The notes: generated by a model from the sequence alone, not told the origin. A stretch of 64,000 bases of DNA from Rhizobium sp. CC-YZS058 (GCF_034720595.1 NZ_JAYESJ010000001.1:1948001-2012000), one strand, 5' to 3'. Shown: positions 28,415 to 37,378, counted from the first letter of the stretch. Numbers and translations: made by a program.

Positions 28415-28516
28415 GCAGTGAGCAGTGAGCAGTGAGCAGTGAGCAGTGAGCAGTGAGCAGTGAGCAGTGAGCAGTGAGCAGTGAGCAGTGAGCAGTGAGC
28501 AGTGAGCAGTGAGCAG
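28415..28516. repeat. Tandem 7-bp array (GCAGTGA), 14.6 copies
   Basis: Fourteen exact copies of GCAGTGA in perfect register from 28415 to 28512, then GCAG. On the minus strand all three frames are open through it (heptapeptide LLTAHCS), but no start, ribosome-binding site or family supports a gene. Perfect identity suggests recent slippage expansion. It lies between the flavin reductase and the solute-binding protein genes. Confidence 0.95.
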
Positions 28517-28628
28517 AAGATCGCGGGGGTCGGTTGGGGTCGTCAATGATTTTTTCGTCAAATCGTCGATACGTCAGGAGCAACCACCATTTCCAGCTGG
28601 AAGCACCCCTAAAACACCCCTTCTCTCA

Positions 28629-28668
28629 TCACTCCTCACTGATCACTGATCACTACTCACTGATCACC
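28629..28668. repeat. Degenerate 7-bp array (TCACTGA), inverted relative to the first
   Basis: Units in strict 7-base register at 28629, 28636, 28643, 28650, 28657 and 28664: TCACTCC, TCACTGA, TCACTGA, TCACTAC, TCACTGA, TCACC. The reverse complement TCAGTGA differs by one base from the GCAGTGA unit of the array 112 bases away, so the two arrays face each other and could pair as a stem of up to about 40 bases. Confidence 0.85.
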
Positions 28669-28740
28669 AACCCACCCCCACTTTTCCTTTGACCTCCCGC
28701 CCCTCCTTCCCCAACATGGGCCGGAGACTGGAACCTTGAT

Positions 28741-29844
28741 ATGATCCGCCCGCTTGCCGCTGTTTTTCTTGCTCTTTCCGCCAGTGCTGCACCGTTTCTC
28801 GTCCCGTCCGCCTTCGCCGCCGGGCTGAAGGTGGCGGTCGTGGCGCCGGTGGAGGGGTTGCTGGCGCCGCTTGGGCGGCAAATCCTGGAGGGCGCGCGCT
28901 TCGGAGCGGAGGCCCGCGGCACCGAGATCGTTCCGGTGACCGAAACCTGTGAGGCGAGCGATGCGGCAAGCCTGAAGGCGGCCCTCAAGGCCACAGGGGC
29001 CGAGGCGGCGATCGGCTTTCTCTGCACGGAGAGCCTGGAGGCGGTGTTGCCGGACCTCGGCCCGCAGGCCGTGCCCGCCATCACGCTCAGCGTGCGCTCC
29101 GAGATTCTGATGGAAGATGCGCTCAAGAATGGCTGGCCGTTCTGGCGGCTCGCGCCCACCGCCCGCATGGAATCGCTGCGTTTGTCCGAGGTCATTCTCG
29201 GGCGCTGGCGGGGCGAACCCCTGGCCCTGATCGACGATGGGACCATCCATGGGCGCGAGATCATCGACAGCGTGCGGACGGCGCTCGGCGAAATCGGCGT
29301 GACGGCGACCTTCACCGACACGTTCCGTCCCGCGCAGGACCAGCAGATCGGCCTGGTGCGGCGCCTGAGCCGCAGTGGCGCGACCCATGTCCTCGTCGGC
29401 GGCGACCGCAGCGACATCGCCATCATCGCCCGCGATGCGGCAAGCGAATCGGTGCCGCTCACCATCCTTGGCGGTGATGCGATGAATGCGCCGGACCAGC
29501 CCGTGCCGCTTGCAGATGGCGTTCTCGCCGTGACGCGGCCCGAGCCTGCCACCCTGCCCTCGGCGGCGGAGACCGTGCAATCCATGCGCGCGGCCGGTTT
29601 GCAGCCCGATGGCTATGTATTGCCGGCCTTCGCCGCCGTGAGCCTGCTGGAACAGGCGAAGGACCAGGCGGAGGCGGACGGTTCGCCCCTGACCGCCGCT
29701 CTCTCCAAGGGCCCCTACGCCACCGCGCTCGGCCCCATCCGCTTCGATGGCGGGCATGAGCTGGCGGAAAACCCGTTCCGGCTGATGGAATGGCGGGACG
29801 GGCGCTTCCAGCCCCTGCCCGCCCCCGCCGGGAACACGCCGTGA
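28741..29844 (+). CDS. Periplasmic substrate-binding protein, branched-chain amino acid type
   Basis: A 367-residue Peripla_BP_6/LivJ-like protein. The signal peptide (residues 1-27) ends in SAFA-A. Matching motifs include LKVAVVAPVEGLLAPLGRQI, GFLCTESLEAVLPDL and TFTDTFRPAQDQQIGLVRRL. No permease or ATPase genes are adjacent, so it is an orphan receptor that either feeds a distant ABC transporter or senses a ligand. Its stop overlaps the next start (GTGA), indicating translational coupling to the P1 peptidase. Confidence 0.85.
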   Translation: MIRPLAAVFLALSASAAPFLVPSAFAAGLKVAVVAPVEGLLAPLGRQILEGARFGAEARGTEIVPVTETCEASDAASLKAALKATGAEAAIGFLCTESLEAVLPDLGPQAVPAITLSVRSEILMEDALKNGWPFWRLAPTARMESLRLSEVILGRWRGEPLALIDDGTIHGREIIDSVRTALGEIGVTATFTDTFRPAQDQQIGLVRRLSRSGATHVLVGGDRSDIAIIARDAASESVPLTILGGDAMNAPDQPVPLADGVLAVTRPEPATLPSAAETVQSMRAAGLQPDGYVLPAFAAVSLLEQAKDQAEADGSPLTAALSKGPYATALGPIRFDGGHELAENPFRLMEWRDGRFQPLPAPAGNTP

Positions 29845-30875
29845 GCCGAGCAGGCATGAAGATGCAGGCGGGCCCGCTGAACGCCATCACCGACGTGAGC
29901 GGCCTGGCAGTCGGTCACGCGCAGGATGAGCGGCTAAAATCCGGCGTCACCGTTCTCCTCTGCGACCCGCCGGCCACGGCGAGCGTCTGCGTGCTCGGCG
30001 GCGCGCCCGGCACGCGGGAAACCGATCTTCTTGCGCCCGATGCGACGGTTCAGGCCGTGGATGCCCTGGTGCTGTCCGGCGGCTCGGCCTTCGGCCTCGA
30101 TGCCGCCTCCGGCGTTCAGGCGGCGCTCAGAGCGCAAGGCCGCGGCTTCGCCGTTGGCCCCGTCCGGGTGCCGATCGTCCCCGCCGCCATTCTCTTCGAT
30201 CTCCTGAACGGCGGCGACAAGGATTGGGGCCGCTACCCGCCTTATCGCGCGCTCGGCTTCGAAGCCGCAATGGCGTCCGGCACCGCAGTCGCGCTCGGCA
30301 GTGTCGGCGCCGGGACCGGGGCGCTGACGGCCACGCTGAAGGGTGGCCTCGGCACTGCCTCGACGCTTCTGCCGAATGGCGTGACGATCGGAGCGCTTGT
30401 CGCCGTCAATGCGCTCGGCTCGGCGACAGTGGGCGACGGTCCGCATTTCTGGGCTGCGCCCTTCGAGGAACAGGACGAGTTCGGCGGTCTTGGCCTGCCC
30501 TTCCCCTTGCCGGACGAGGCCCGGCTGATCCGTACCAAGCTTGATCCCGTGCCACAGGGCAACACGACGATCGGCATCATCGCCACCGACGCGGCGCTGA
30601 CCAAAGCGGAGGCCCGACGCCTGGCGATGGCGGCGCATGACGGCTTTGCCCGCGCGCTCTGGCCGGCGCACACGCCGCTCGACGGCGATCTCATCTTCGC
30701 GGTTTCGACGGGACAGGCACCGGCGCCGGCAGAGCCCGCGACGATGGTGGCGCTTTGTGCGGCGGCAGGCGCAACCATGGCCCGTGCCATCGCGCGCGGC
30801 GTTCACGCGGCACGCCCGGCGCCTCATGATGTCAAACCCTGCTGGTCGGATCTGGCCGGACGGCCGGCGCGCTGA
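29841..30875 (+). CDS. P1-family (DmpA-like) aminopeptidase
   Basis: A 344-residue member of the S58/DmpA family of self-processing N-terminal nucleophile hydrolases. The cleavage and nucleophile region is recognisable as GALVAVNALGSATVGDG, with expected autocleavage before Ser194. The N-terminal part has ITDVSGLAVGHAQDERLKSG and LVLSGGSAFGLDAASGVQ, both typical. Members cleave N-terminal or beta-amino peptides. The GTG at 29841 overlaps the upstream stop; ATG at 29856 (MKMQAGPLN) is the alternative start. Confidence 0.88.
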   Translation: MSRAGMKMQAGPLNAITDVSGLAVGHAQDERLKSGVTVLLCDPPATASVCVLGGAPGTRETDLLAPDATVQAVDALVLSGGSAFGLDAASGVQAALRAQGRGFAVGPVRVPIVPAAILFDLLNGGDKDWGRYPPYRALGFEAAMASGTAVALGSVGAGTGALTATLKGGLGTASTLLPNGVTIGALVAVNALGSATVGDGPHFWAAPFEEQDEFGGLGLPFPLPDEARLIRTKLDPVPQGNTTIGIIATDAALTKAEARRLAMAAHDGFARALWPAHTPLDGDLIFAVSTGQAPAPAEPATMVALCAAAGATMARAIARGVHAARPAPHDVKPCWSDLAGRPAR

Positions 30876-31003
30876 GCTCGGAAAGCGCGAGAGGAAGCGG
30901 AAAGCATAAGACCAGACGGACGACCCTTGGTCACCGCGCTTTAACAATTGTTCGCGCAGGGTGGCGGTGATATTTCGGTGCCGGTTTTCACCGGAGAGAG
31001 TTC

Positions 31004-31681
31004 ATGTCGCTGCCCATCACGATCGCCCCTTCGATCCTCGCTGCCGATTTCGCCCGCCTGGGAGACGAGGTGCGGGATGTCGCGGCAGCCGGTGCCGACT
31101 GGATCCATCTCGACGTGATGGACGGCCACTTCGTCCCCAATATCTCCTTCGGGCCCGACGTCATCCGCGCGCTGCGCGGCGCCACCGACAAGACCTTCGA
31201 CTGCCACCTGATGATTGCGCCGGCCGATCCCTATCTCGAGGCCTTTGCCAAGGCCGGATGCGACCGGGTGACCGTCCATGCCGAAGCCGGCCCGCACCTC
31301 CACCGCTCGCTGCAGACCATCCGCGCGCTCGGCATGAAGGCGGCCGTCGCCATCAATCCGGCAACGCCGATCAGCGCTGTCGAGACGGTTCTGGACGAGG
31401 TCTCGATGGTCTTGGTCATGACGGTCAATCCCGGTTTCGGCGGCCAGAGCTTCGTCGGCGCAACGCTGGAGAAGATCCGCAGCCTGCGGACGCTCATCGG
31501 CGACCGGCCGATCGACATTCAGGTCGATGGCGGCATCACCATCGACACCATTGCCGCAGCGGCGGGTGCCGGTGCCACTGTGTTCGTGGCCGGCTCCGCC
31601 ATCTTCTCCGGGCGGTCGCAGGAGGCCTATAGCAGAACGATCGCGGCGCTGCGCGCCGAGGCCGAGCGGGGGCGTGGGTGA
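31004..31681 (+). CDS. rpe: Ribulose-phosphate 3-epimerase
   Basis: A 225-residue TIM-barrel enzyme interconverting ribulose-5-phosphate and xylulose-5-phosphate in the pentose phosphate pathway. Motifs: [36 protein letters not shown] (metal-binding His and Asp), [15 protein letters not shown] and IQVDGGIT. Length and motifs are complete. Its stop overlaps the start of the following membrane protein gene. Confidence 0.97.
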   Translation: MSLPITIAPSILAADFARLGDEVRDVAAAGADWIHLDVMDGHFVPNISFGPDVIRALRGATDKTFDCHLMIAPADPYLEAFAKAGCDRVTVHAEAGPHLHRSLQTIRALGMKAAVAINPATPISAVETVLDEVSMVLVMTVNPGFGGQSFVGATLEKIRSLRTLIGDRPIDIQVDGGITIDTIAAAAGAGATVFVAGSAIFSGRSQEAYSRTIAALRAEAERGRG

Positions 31682-32301
31682 ACCAGGCCCTGCGCCGTCT
31701 TGTCCCCCAAAACGGCGTCGCCTCGCAAGATCCGGCAGTCTCCGGCCCGCTCGCGCCGGCGGGCGGTGGCGAGGCGACCGACCAGCCTCCCTCCTGGTTG
31801 CGTCTGGCAAGCACCGTCCTTTGGCTGGCGCCGCTCTGGGGCCTGCTGATGGCGCTTTCGGTCTGCGGCACGCTGATCCTGCACGGGCGCTTCGATCCGC
31901 ATCTCCCCGCCATTCTCCTGCTTTACGGCGCGGGCGGCCTGATTGCCTTCCCCTTCTCGATCCTCGCCGCCGAGTTCACGCTTCGCCTTCGGCGGGCACG
32001 GCGCAGCGATACGCGCTTCGCCGCCCATTTTCTCTGCCTCACCCTGCTCACCATCGCCGCCACTGCCCTGCTCTTCGCCCTGCAGTATCGGCTGTTCTTC
32101 GCGCAGTGGCACGGGACGCGGTTTTCCTATGGCTGGACGCTGCACTTCCTTTTCACCACCGCCTCGGCCGTCTACCAGTTCATCGCGATCGGCATCCGGC
32201 TCTATCTTCCCTTCGGCCTGCCGATGCTGCTCGGCATGAGCCTCTATCTCGCGCGCCGCCGAGGTCGGGTGGCAAGCCCCTTTCACGCGGCCAGCGATTG
32301 A
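31678..32301 (+). CDS. Four-helix membrane protein, unknown function
   Basis: A 207-residue protein that I do not recognise. After a proline-rich, probably cytosolic N-terminus of about 40 residues there are four hydrophobic segments at about 45-68, 78-100, 118-140 and 155-195, then a basic end ([13 protein letters not shown]). It begins with GTG overlapping the rpe stop (GTGA), so it is translationally coupled to rpe. It precedes purB by 60 bases. Confidence 0.7.
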   Translation: MNQALRRLVPQNGVASQDPAVSGPLAPAGGGEATDQPPSWLRLASTVLWLAPLWGLLMALSVCGTLILHGRFDPHLPAILLLYGAGGLIAFPFSILAAEFTLRLRRARRSDTRFAAHFLCLTLLTIAATALLFALQYRLFFAQWHGTRFSYGWTLHFLFTTASAVYQFIAIGIRLYLPFGLPMLLGMSLYLARRRGRVASPFHAASD

Positions 32302-32361
32302 GCTCTTCCGGCATCTTTGCTAGAGGCAGGCCCAATCCTCCCCAACGAAAGCAGACAGCCG

Positions 32362-33663
32362 ATGATCCCCCGCTATTCCCGGCCGGAAATGGTCGCCATC
32401 TGGTCACCCGAGCAGAAGTTCCGCATCTGGTTCGAGATCGAGGCCCATGCCTGCGACGCGCTGGCCGATCTCGGCGTGATCCCCAAGGAAGCGGCCCGGA
32501 CCATTTGGGAAAAAGGCGGCGCGGCCACCTTCGATGTCGCCCGCATCGACGAGATCGAGGCCGTCACCAAGCATGACGTCATCGCCTTCCTCACCCATCT
32601 CGCCGAGATCGTCGGTCCGGACGCCCGCTTCGTCCACCAGGGCATGACCTCCTCCGACGTGCTCGACACGTGCTTCAACGTGCAGCTGGTCAAGGCAACC
32701 GATATCCTGCTCGCCGACATGGACCGACTGCTCGACGCGTTGAAGCGCCGGGCACTCGAGCACAAGGATACGGTGACGATCGGCCGTTCGCACGGTATCC
32801 ACGCCGAACCCACGACCTTCGGCGTCAAGCTGGCCCTGGCCTATGCCGAATTCGAGCGCTGCCGCGCCCGCCTCGTCGCGGCGCGGGAAGAAGTGGCGAC
32901 CTGTGCCATCTCCGGCGCCGTCGGCACCTTTGCCAATATCGATCCGCGCGTGGAGGAACATGTGGCGGCCGCCATGGGGCTGAAGCCCGAGCCGGTCTCC
33001 ACCCAGGTCATCCCACGCGACCGCCACGCCATGTATTTCGCCACGCTCGGCGTCATTGCCTCCTCGATCGAGCGTCTGGCCACCGAAATCCGCCATCTGC
33101 AGCGCACGGAAGTACTGGAAGCCGAGGAATATTTCTCGCCGGGCCAGAAAGGCTCCTCGGCCATGCCGCACAAGCGCAACCCGGTGCTGACCGAGAACCT
33201 GACCGGGCTTGCCCGCATGGTCCGCGCTTTCTCGATCCCGGCCATGGAGAACGTCGCGCTCTGGCACGAGCGGGACATCTCCCATTCCTCCGTCGAACGC
33301 ATGATCGGCCCGGATGCGACGATCACCCTCGACTTCGCCCTCGCCCGGCTGACCGGCGTCATCGACAAGCTGCTCGTCTACCCGGAGAACATGACCGCCA
33401 ACATGAACAAGTTCCGCGGGCTCGTTCATTCCCAGCGCGTGCTGCTGGCTCTGACCCAGGCCGGCGCCTCGCGCGAGGACGCCTATCGCCTGGTGCAGCG
33501 CAACGCGATGAAGGTCTGGGAGCAGGGCAAGGATTTCCTGGAGGAGCTTCTGGCCGATTCCGAGGTTCGAGCCTTTCTTCCGGAAGAAGAGATCCGCGAG
33601 AAGTTCGATCTCGGCTATCACACCAAACATGTGGATACGATCTTCCGCCGCGTGTTTGCTTAG
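32362..33663 (+). CDS. purB: Adenylosuccinate lyase
   Basis: A 433-residue enzyme of the fumarase/aspartase superfamily catalysing two steps of purine synthesis: SAICAR to AICAR and adenylosuccinate to AMP. The superfamily signature GSSAMPHKRNPVLTENL is present, as are TSSDVLDTCFN and GRSHGIHAEPTTFG. The ATG at 32362 gives the family length. An 11-bp stem-loop follows the stop. Confidence 0.97.
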   Translation: MIPRYSRPEMVAIWSPEQKFRIWFEIEAHACDALADLGVIPKEAARTIWEKGGAATFDVARIDEIEAVTKHDVIAFLTHLAEIVGPDARFVHQGMTSSDVLDTCFNVQLVKATDILLADMDRLLDALKRRALEHKDTVTIGRSHGIHAEPTTFGVKLALAYAEFERCRARLVAAREEVATCAISGAVGTFANIDPRVEEHVAAAMGLKPEPVSTQVIPRDRHAMYFATLGVIASSIERLATEIRHLQRTEVLEAEEYFSPGQKGSSAMPHKRNPVLTENLTGLARMVRAFSIPAMENVALWHERDISHSSVERMIGPDATITLDFALARLTGVIDKLLVYPENMTANMNKFRGLVHSQRVLLALTQAGASREDAYRLVQRNAMKVWEQGKDFLEELLADSEVRAFLPEEEIREKFDLGYHTKHVDTIFRRVFA

Positions 33664-33673
33664 GCTGAAATAA

Positions 33674-33701
33674 CGCAGTCACTCAAATGCGAGTGACTGC
33701 G
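33674..33701. promoter_or_regulatory. Perfect 11-bp stem-loop between purB and PilZ gene
   Basis: CGCAGTCACTC, loop AAATGC, GAGTGACTGCG form a perfect 11-pair hairpin starting 11 bases after the purB stop. No T-run follows, so it is not a standard intrinsic terminator; it could stabilise the mRNA end or be a regulator site. Confidence 0.55.
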
Positions 33702-33758
33702 GCAATCATTGGATGAGACCTGTCTGCGATGCTCACTCGTGAAAGAGGAGTTAAGACC

Positions 33759-34055
33759 ATGCAGACCGCCACATCCATTCAACCCTCCGCACGCATTGCG
33801 CTGACCGGCAAGGTTACCTGCCGCGGCCAGACGAGCAGCGCGGCCGTCGTGGACCTTGGATCGAACTCCATCACCCTGCGCCTGAGCTACGACATCAAGG
33901 CGACCGAGGGCCAGGCCGTCTCGATCGACAGCACGGAACTCGGGCGTCTCAACGGCATGGTCCAGTGGGCCCGCGGCGACCGTATTCAGGTCGGCCTCAG
34001 CCTCTCGTCCAACACGGCCGCCAAGTTCGCATCCTACCACAAATACTTCCGCTGA
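33759..34055 (+). CDS. PilZ-like domain protein, degenerate ligand motifs
   Basis: A 98-residue protein consisting of a single beta-barrel that resembles PilZ: ARIALTGKVTCRGQ, VVDLGSNSITLRLSYDI, GMVQWARGDRIQVGLSL and the ending FASYHKYFR. Canonical PilZ domains bind cyclic di-GMP through RxxxR and D/NxSxxG. Here no RxxxR is visible and the second motif reads DLGSNSI, so binding is doubtful. It has a strong ribosome-binding site (AGAGGAG). It may act by protein contact. Confidence 0.65.
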   Translation: MQTATSIQPSARIALTGKVTCRGQTSSAAVVDLGSNSITLRLSYDIKATEGQAVSIDSTELGRLNGMVQWARGDRIQVGLSLSSNTAAKFASYHKYFR

Positions 34056-34126
34056 GCCGGTCGCCACCGGCCGCAACTCTCGACTGATCTTGACAAGAGC
34101 GGAGCGGCGCATCACATCGCCGCTCT

Positions 34127-34690
34127 ATGAAAGCCTCAGAAGCAGAGATCCTCATCGTCCCCGGCTACACCAATTCCGGACCCGACCACTGGCAGACACG
34201 CTGGCAGGGCAAGCTTGCCACGGCACGGCGGGTGGAGCAGGCGGAATGGTCGAAGCCGGTGCGCGAGGACTGGACGGAGCGGCTGAGACAGGAAATCGAC
34301 GCCGCGGTGAAGCCGGTCGTGCTCGTCGCCCATTCGCTGGGCGTCGCGACGGCAGTGCATGCTGTCACCCCGGAGAATGCCGGCAAGATCGCCGGCGCCT
34401 TCTTCGTTGCGCCGCCGGATGTCGCCAACCCATCGATCCGCCCGAAACATCTGATGACCTTCGGGCCCTATCCGCGCGATCCCCTGCCCTTTCCCTCGCT
34501 GATCGTCGCCAGCCGAAACGACCATTTCGGCACCTACGACCATGCGGGCGACATTGCCAATGCCTGGGGATCCCTGCTCGTGGATGCGGGCTTATCCGGC
34601 CACATCAATGCCGAATCGGGGCACGGACCCTGGCCGGAGGGAACCATGGTCTTCGCCCAGTTCCTCAGCCGCCTGAAGCCGCCGGGCTGA
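34127..34690 (+). CDS. RBBP9/YdeN-family alpha/beta hydrolase
   Basis: A 187-residue serine hydrolase: ILIVPGYTNSGPDHWQTRW at the N-terminus, nucleophile elbow VAHSLGVA, acidic residue in VASRNDHFG and catalytic histidine in ESGHGPWPEG, all typical of the RBBP9/YdeN family. Physiological substrates of bacterial members are unknown. It stands alone between the PilZ-like gene and purC. Confidence 0.9.
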   Translation: MKASEAEILIVPGYTNSGPDHWQTRWQGKLATARRVEQAEWSKPVREDWTERLRQEIDAAVKPVVLVAHSLGVATAVHAVTPENAGKIAGAFFVAPPDVANPSIRPKHLMTFGPYPRDPLPFPSLIVASRNDHFGTYDHAGDIANAWGSLLVDAGLSGHINAESGHGPWPEGTMVFAQFLSRLKPPG

Positions 34691-34838
34691 GCGAAAAGAG
34701 CCGGTCTTTCGCGGCCTTATTCAGGAAAAGCGAATGAGAGGCCGATTGTGAAATGGTTTCATTTCCGCTATGGACCCCCTTGAAACACCCAAGAGGCGCG
34801 GCTCCCCATGCGCCCGGAACACTAAGAGACACACTCCC

Positions 34839-35603
34839 ATGAATCGTCGCCGCCGTATCTACGAGGGCAAGGCCAAGATCCTTTACGAGGGTCCCGAGCC
34901 GGGCACGCTGATCCAGTTCTTCAAGGATGATGCCACCGCATTCAACAAGAAGAAGCACGACGTCATCGACGGCAAGGGGGTCCTGAACAACCGGATCTCC
35001 GAATATATCTTCACCCATCTGAACAAGATCGGGATCCCGACTCACTTCATCCGCCGCCTGAACATGCGCGAGCAGCTGATCAAGGAAGTCGAGATCATCC
35101 CGCTCGAGATCGTCGTGCGCAATGTCGCTGCCGGCTCTCTGTCCAAGCGTCTCGGCATCGAGGAAGGCACCGTGCTGCCGCGCTCGATCATCGAATTCTA
35201 CTACAAGGCCGATGCGCTGGACGACCCGATGGTCTCCGAAGAGCACATCACCGCCTTTGGCTGGGCAAGCCCGCAGGAACTCGACGACATCATGGCGCTC
35301 GCCATCCGCATCAACGACTTCCTGTCCGGCCTGTTCCTGGGCGTCGGCATCCAGCTCGTGGATTTCAAGATCGAATGCGGCCGCCTGTTCGAAGGCGATA
35401 TGATGCGCATCATCCTCGCCGACGAGATTTCGCCCGACAGCTGCCGTCTGTGGGATGTCGAGACCAAGGAGAAGATGGACAAGGACCGCTTCCGCCGCGA
35501 CCTCGGCGGTCTCGTCGAAGCCTATCAGGAGGTGGCCCGCCGCCTCGGCATCATGAACGAGAACGAGCCGCCGCGCGGCTCCGGCCCTGTTCTGGTCAAG
35601 TAA
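34839..35603 (+). CDS. purC: SAICAR synthetase
   Basis: A 254-residue enzyme joining CAIR and aspartate with ATP to give SAICAR in purine synthesis. Motifs: [49 protein letters not shown] and [12 protein letters not shown]. The ATG at 34839 (MNRRRR) matches family length; an upstream open extension does not. purS follows 15 bases later. Confidence 0.96.
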   Translation: MNRRRRIYEGKAKILYEGPEPGTLIQFFKDDATAFNKKKHDVIDGKGVLNNRISEYIFTHLNKIGIPTHFIRRLNMREQLIKEVEIIPLEIVVRNVAAGSLSKRLGIEEGTVLPRSIIEFYYKADALDDPMVSEEHITAFGWASPQELDDIMALAIRINDFLSGLFLGVGIQLVDFKIECGRLFEGDMMRIILADEISPDSCRLWDVETKEKMDKDRFRRDLGGLVEAYQEVARRLGIMNENEPPRGSGPVLVK

Positions 35604-35618
35604 GCTGGAGAGTTTCAG

Positions 35619-35861
35619 GTGATCCATGCACGCGTAACCGTGACGCTGAAGAACGGTGTGCTCGACCCCCAGGGCAAGGCGATCGAAGGCGCGCTCACCG
35701 CGCTCGGCTTCGGCGGTGTCGACCAGGTTCGCCAGGGCAAGGTGTTCGATCTTGCGATCGACACCGACGACCGGGCCAAGGCGGAAACCGACGTAAAGGC
35801 CATGTGCGACAAGCTGCTGGCCAACACCGTGATTGAGAACTATACTATCGCCCTCGCCTAA
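35619..35861 (+). CDS. purS: FGAM synthase subunit PurS
   Basis: An 80-residue protein of the PurS family, which bridges PurL and PurQ in the three-part formylglycinamidine ribonucleotide synthase. Typical parts are ARVTVTLKNGVLDPQGKAIE, FGGVDQVRQGKVFDLAI and the C-terminal LANTVIENYTI. The GTG at 35619 follows GGAGAG. The presence of PurS agrees with the short PurL encoded at 39308. Confidence 0.95.
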   Translation: MIHARVTVTLKNGVLDPQGKAIEGALTALGFGGVDQVRQGKVFDLAIDTDDRAKAETDVKAMCDKLLANTVIENYTIALA

Positions 35862-35879
35862 TATTCACGGGGGCCCGAA

Positions 35880-36137
35880 ATGACGAATGTCACCAGCGAG
35901 CTCATGTATGAGCTGTTGAAGCGGATGAACCAGCGGTTCGATAAGGTCGATCTGGCCATCGGTGAACTGAAGAATGAGATGCAGAGCATGCGCGGCACGC
36001 TTGTCTCGGTTCAGCAGGACATTCACAACATCTACTGCGTGTTGGGGCGGCACGAGAGCCGCCTCGATCGCATCGAAAACCGCCTCGAACTGCGCGAGCT
36101 CGCCGAGGCCCAGGCAAGGTTCGAACCGCACCCATGA
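35880..36137 (+). CDS. Small coiled-coil protein between purS and purQ
   Basis: An 85-residue, highly charged, helical protein. Hydrophobic residues recur in heptads from about residue 5 to 75 ([39 protein letters not shown]), so a coiled coil is likely. No enzyme motif is seen. Its stop overlaps the purQ start (ATGA) and it lies 18 bases after purS, so it is made with the FGAM synthase subunits. I do not recognise a named family; a regulatory or structural role in that complex is only a guess. Confidence 0.75.
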   Translation: MTNVTSELMYELLKRMNQRFDKVDLAIGELKNEMQSMRGTLVSVQQDIHNIYCVLGRHESRLDRIENRLELRELAEAQARFEPHP

Positions 36138-36805
36138 AATCCGCCGTCGTCCAGCTCCCCGGCCTCAATCGCGACCGTGACATGATCACGGCGCTGACGC
36201 TGATCTCCGGCCAGGCGCCCGTCACCGTCTGGCAGACAGAAACCGAAATCCCGGATGTCGACCTGATCGTCATTCCCGGCGGCTTCTCCTACGGCGATTA
36301 TCTGCGCTGCGGGGCGATCGCGGCCCGCATGCCGGTCATGCAGGCGATCAAGGCCAAGGCCGAGCAGGGGGTCAAGGTGCTGGGCGTGTGCAACGGCTTC
36401 CAGATCCTGATCGAGGCCGGACTTCTGCCCGGCGCGCTCATGCGCAATGCCTCGCTGAAATTCGTCTGCCGCGAGGTGAAGCTCGAGGTCGTCAACGCAT
36501 CGACCGATTTCACCCGCGCCTATGAGGCCGGGCAGATCCTGCGCTGCCCCGTCGCCCATCATGACGGCAATTATTTCGCCGACGAGGAAACGCTGAAAGC
36601 GGTCGAAGGCAACGGCCAGGTCGTGTTCCGCTATGCAGCCGGCACCAATCCGAACGGATCGATGAACGACATCGCCGCGGTCACCAATGAACGCGGAAAC
36701 GTGCTGGGCATGATGCCGCATCCGGAAAACCTGATCGAAGCCGCGCATGGCGGCACGGATGGGCGCGGCCTGTTCGCTTCGGCGCTGGATGTAATCGCGG
36801 CCTGA
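36134..36805 (+). CDS. purQ: FGAM synthase glutaminase subunit PurQ
   Basis: A 223-residue class I glutamine amidotransferase giving ammonia to PurL. Nucleophile Cys86 lies in [11 protein letters not shown]; the catalytic histidine and glutamate are in [12 protein letters not shown]. The N-terminal [17 protein letters not shown] is typical. It overlaps the preceding coiled-coil gene by four bases and is followed by a hairpin terminator; purL is 2.5 kb further on. Confidence 0.96.
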   Translation: MKSAVVQLPGLNRDRDMITALTLISGQAPVTVWQTETEIPDVDLIVIPGGFSYGDYLRCGAIAARMPVMQAIKAKAEQGVKVLGVCNGFQILIEAGLLPGALMRNASLKFVCREVKLEVVNASTDFTRAYEAGQILRCPVAHHDGNYFADEETLKAVEGNGQVVFRYAAGTNPNGSMNDIAAVTNERGNVLGMMPHPENLIEAAHGGTDGRGLFASALDVIAA

Positions 36806-36817
36806 GACGTACGACGA

Positions 36818-36837
36818 CCGGGGCTTACGGGCCCCGG
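36818..36837 (+). terminator. Hairpin after purQ
   Basis: CCGGGGC, loop TTACGG, GCCCCGG, 12 bases after the purQ stop, followed by CCATTTAAG. The stem is strong but the T-tract is short, so termination may be partial. Confidence 0.6.
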
Positions 36838-36922
36838 CCATTTAAGACCTTGTTCAGCATGCGCAGCCTATAGAGCAGGCCTCTCCCGGTCGCCTCGGCC
36901 GGTGCAGCATCGGAGGCCCGGC

Positions 36923-37324
36923 ATGCGCATTCGTCCCCCTTTTTCGGCCCTTGCTGTGAGTGTTCTCGCCGGCACGGCCTTTCTCGCAGCCTGCCAGTCG
37001 AGCCCGCCGCCGCGCAGCAGCGCGGGCGTTGCGGCCCTGCCGATGATGGAGCGCGTTGCGCTGGCGGCCAATGCCTGCTGGTTCAAGTCGAATGATCCGG
37101 CCTTCAAGCCCTATCGCCTGGCGCCGGAGCTCAACTCCTTCTCCGGCCGACCGCGCATCCTGCTCGTCAAGCGTCATTCGCCGGAAGCGCGGCCGCTGGC
37201 GGTGATCCAGGCGGAAGGCTCACCCGCCCGGCTTCAGGCCTTCGGCCCCCTGTTTGCCGAACCGATCGGCCCGCGCATGGTCGGCGATATCCGTCGTTGG
37301 TCGACCGGCGACAAGGCCTGCTGA
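36923..37324 (+). CDS. Small lipoprotein, unknown function
   Basis: A 133-residue protein with a lipoprotein signal peptide: basic start MRIRPPF, hydrophobic core ALAVSVLAGTAF and lipobox LAAC with the lipidated Cys25. The mature part has no recognised domain; the segment ANACWFKSNDPAFKPYRLAP and two further cysteines (including the C-terminal residue) could allow a disulfide. A perfect GGAGG precedes the ATG at 36923. It is convergent with the DUF1127 gene. Confidence 0.82.
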   Translation: MRIRPPFSALAVSVLAGTAFLAACQSSPPPRSSAGVAALPMMERVALAANACWFKSNDPAFKPYRLAPELNSFSGRPRILLVKRHSPEARPLAVIQAEGSPARLQAFGPLFAEPIGPRMVGDIRRWSTGDKAC

Positions 37325-37378
37325 CCCTCGACAACCGCCGCAGTCTGCAGCGCCGTCGGATCAAGCGGGTCGTCGCCG

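Noticed and set aside
28415..28516. CRISPR array
   Set aside because: The units are 7 bases with no spacers and no cas genes in the window; it is a simple tandem repeat.
28196..28561. Minus-strand open frame encoding a repeated heptapeptide LLTAHCS
   Set aside because: It is only the translation of the 7-bp tandem array; all three minus frames are open because the unit has no stop in that orientation. There is no ribosome-binding site and it overlaps the flavin reductase gene.
33674..33701. Rho-independent terminator for purB
   Set aside because: The stem is perfect, but GCAATCATT follows rather than a T-run, so it was listed as an unassigned stem-loop.
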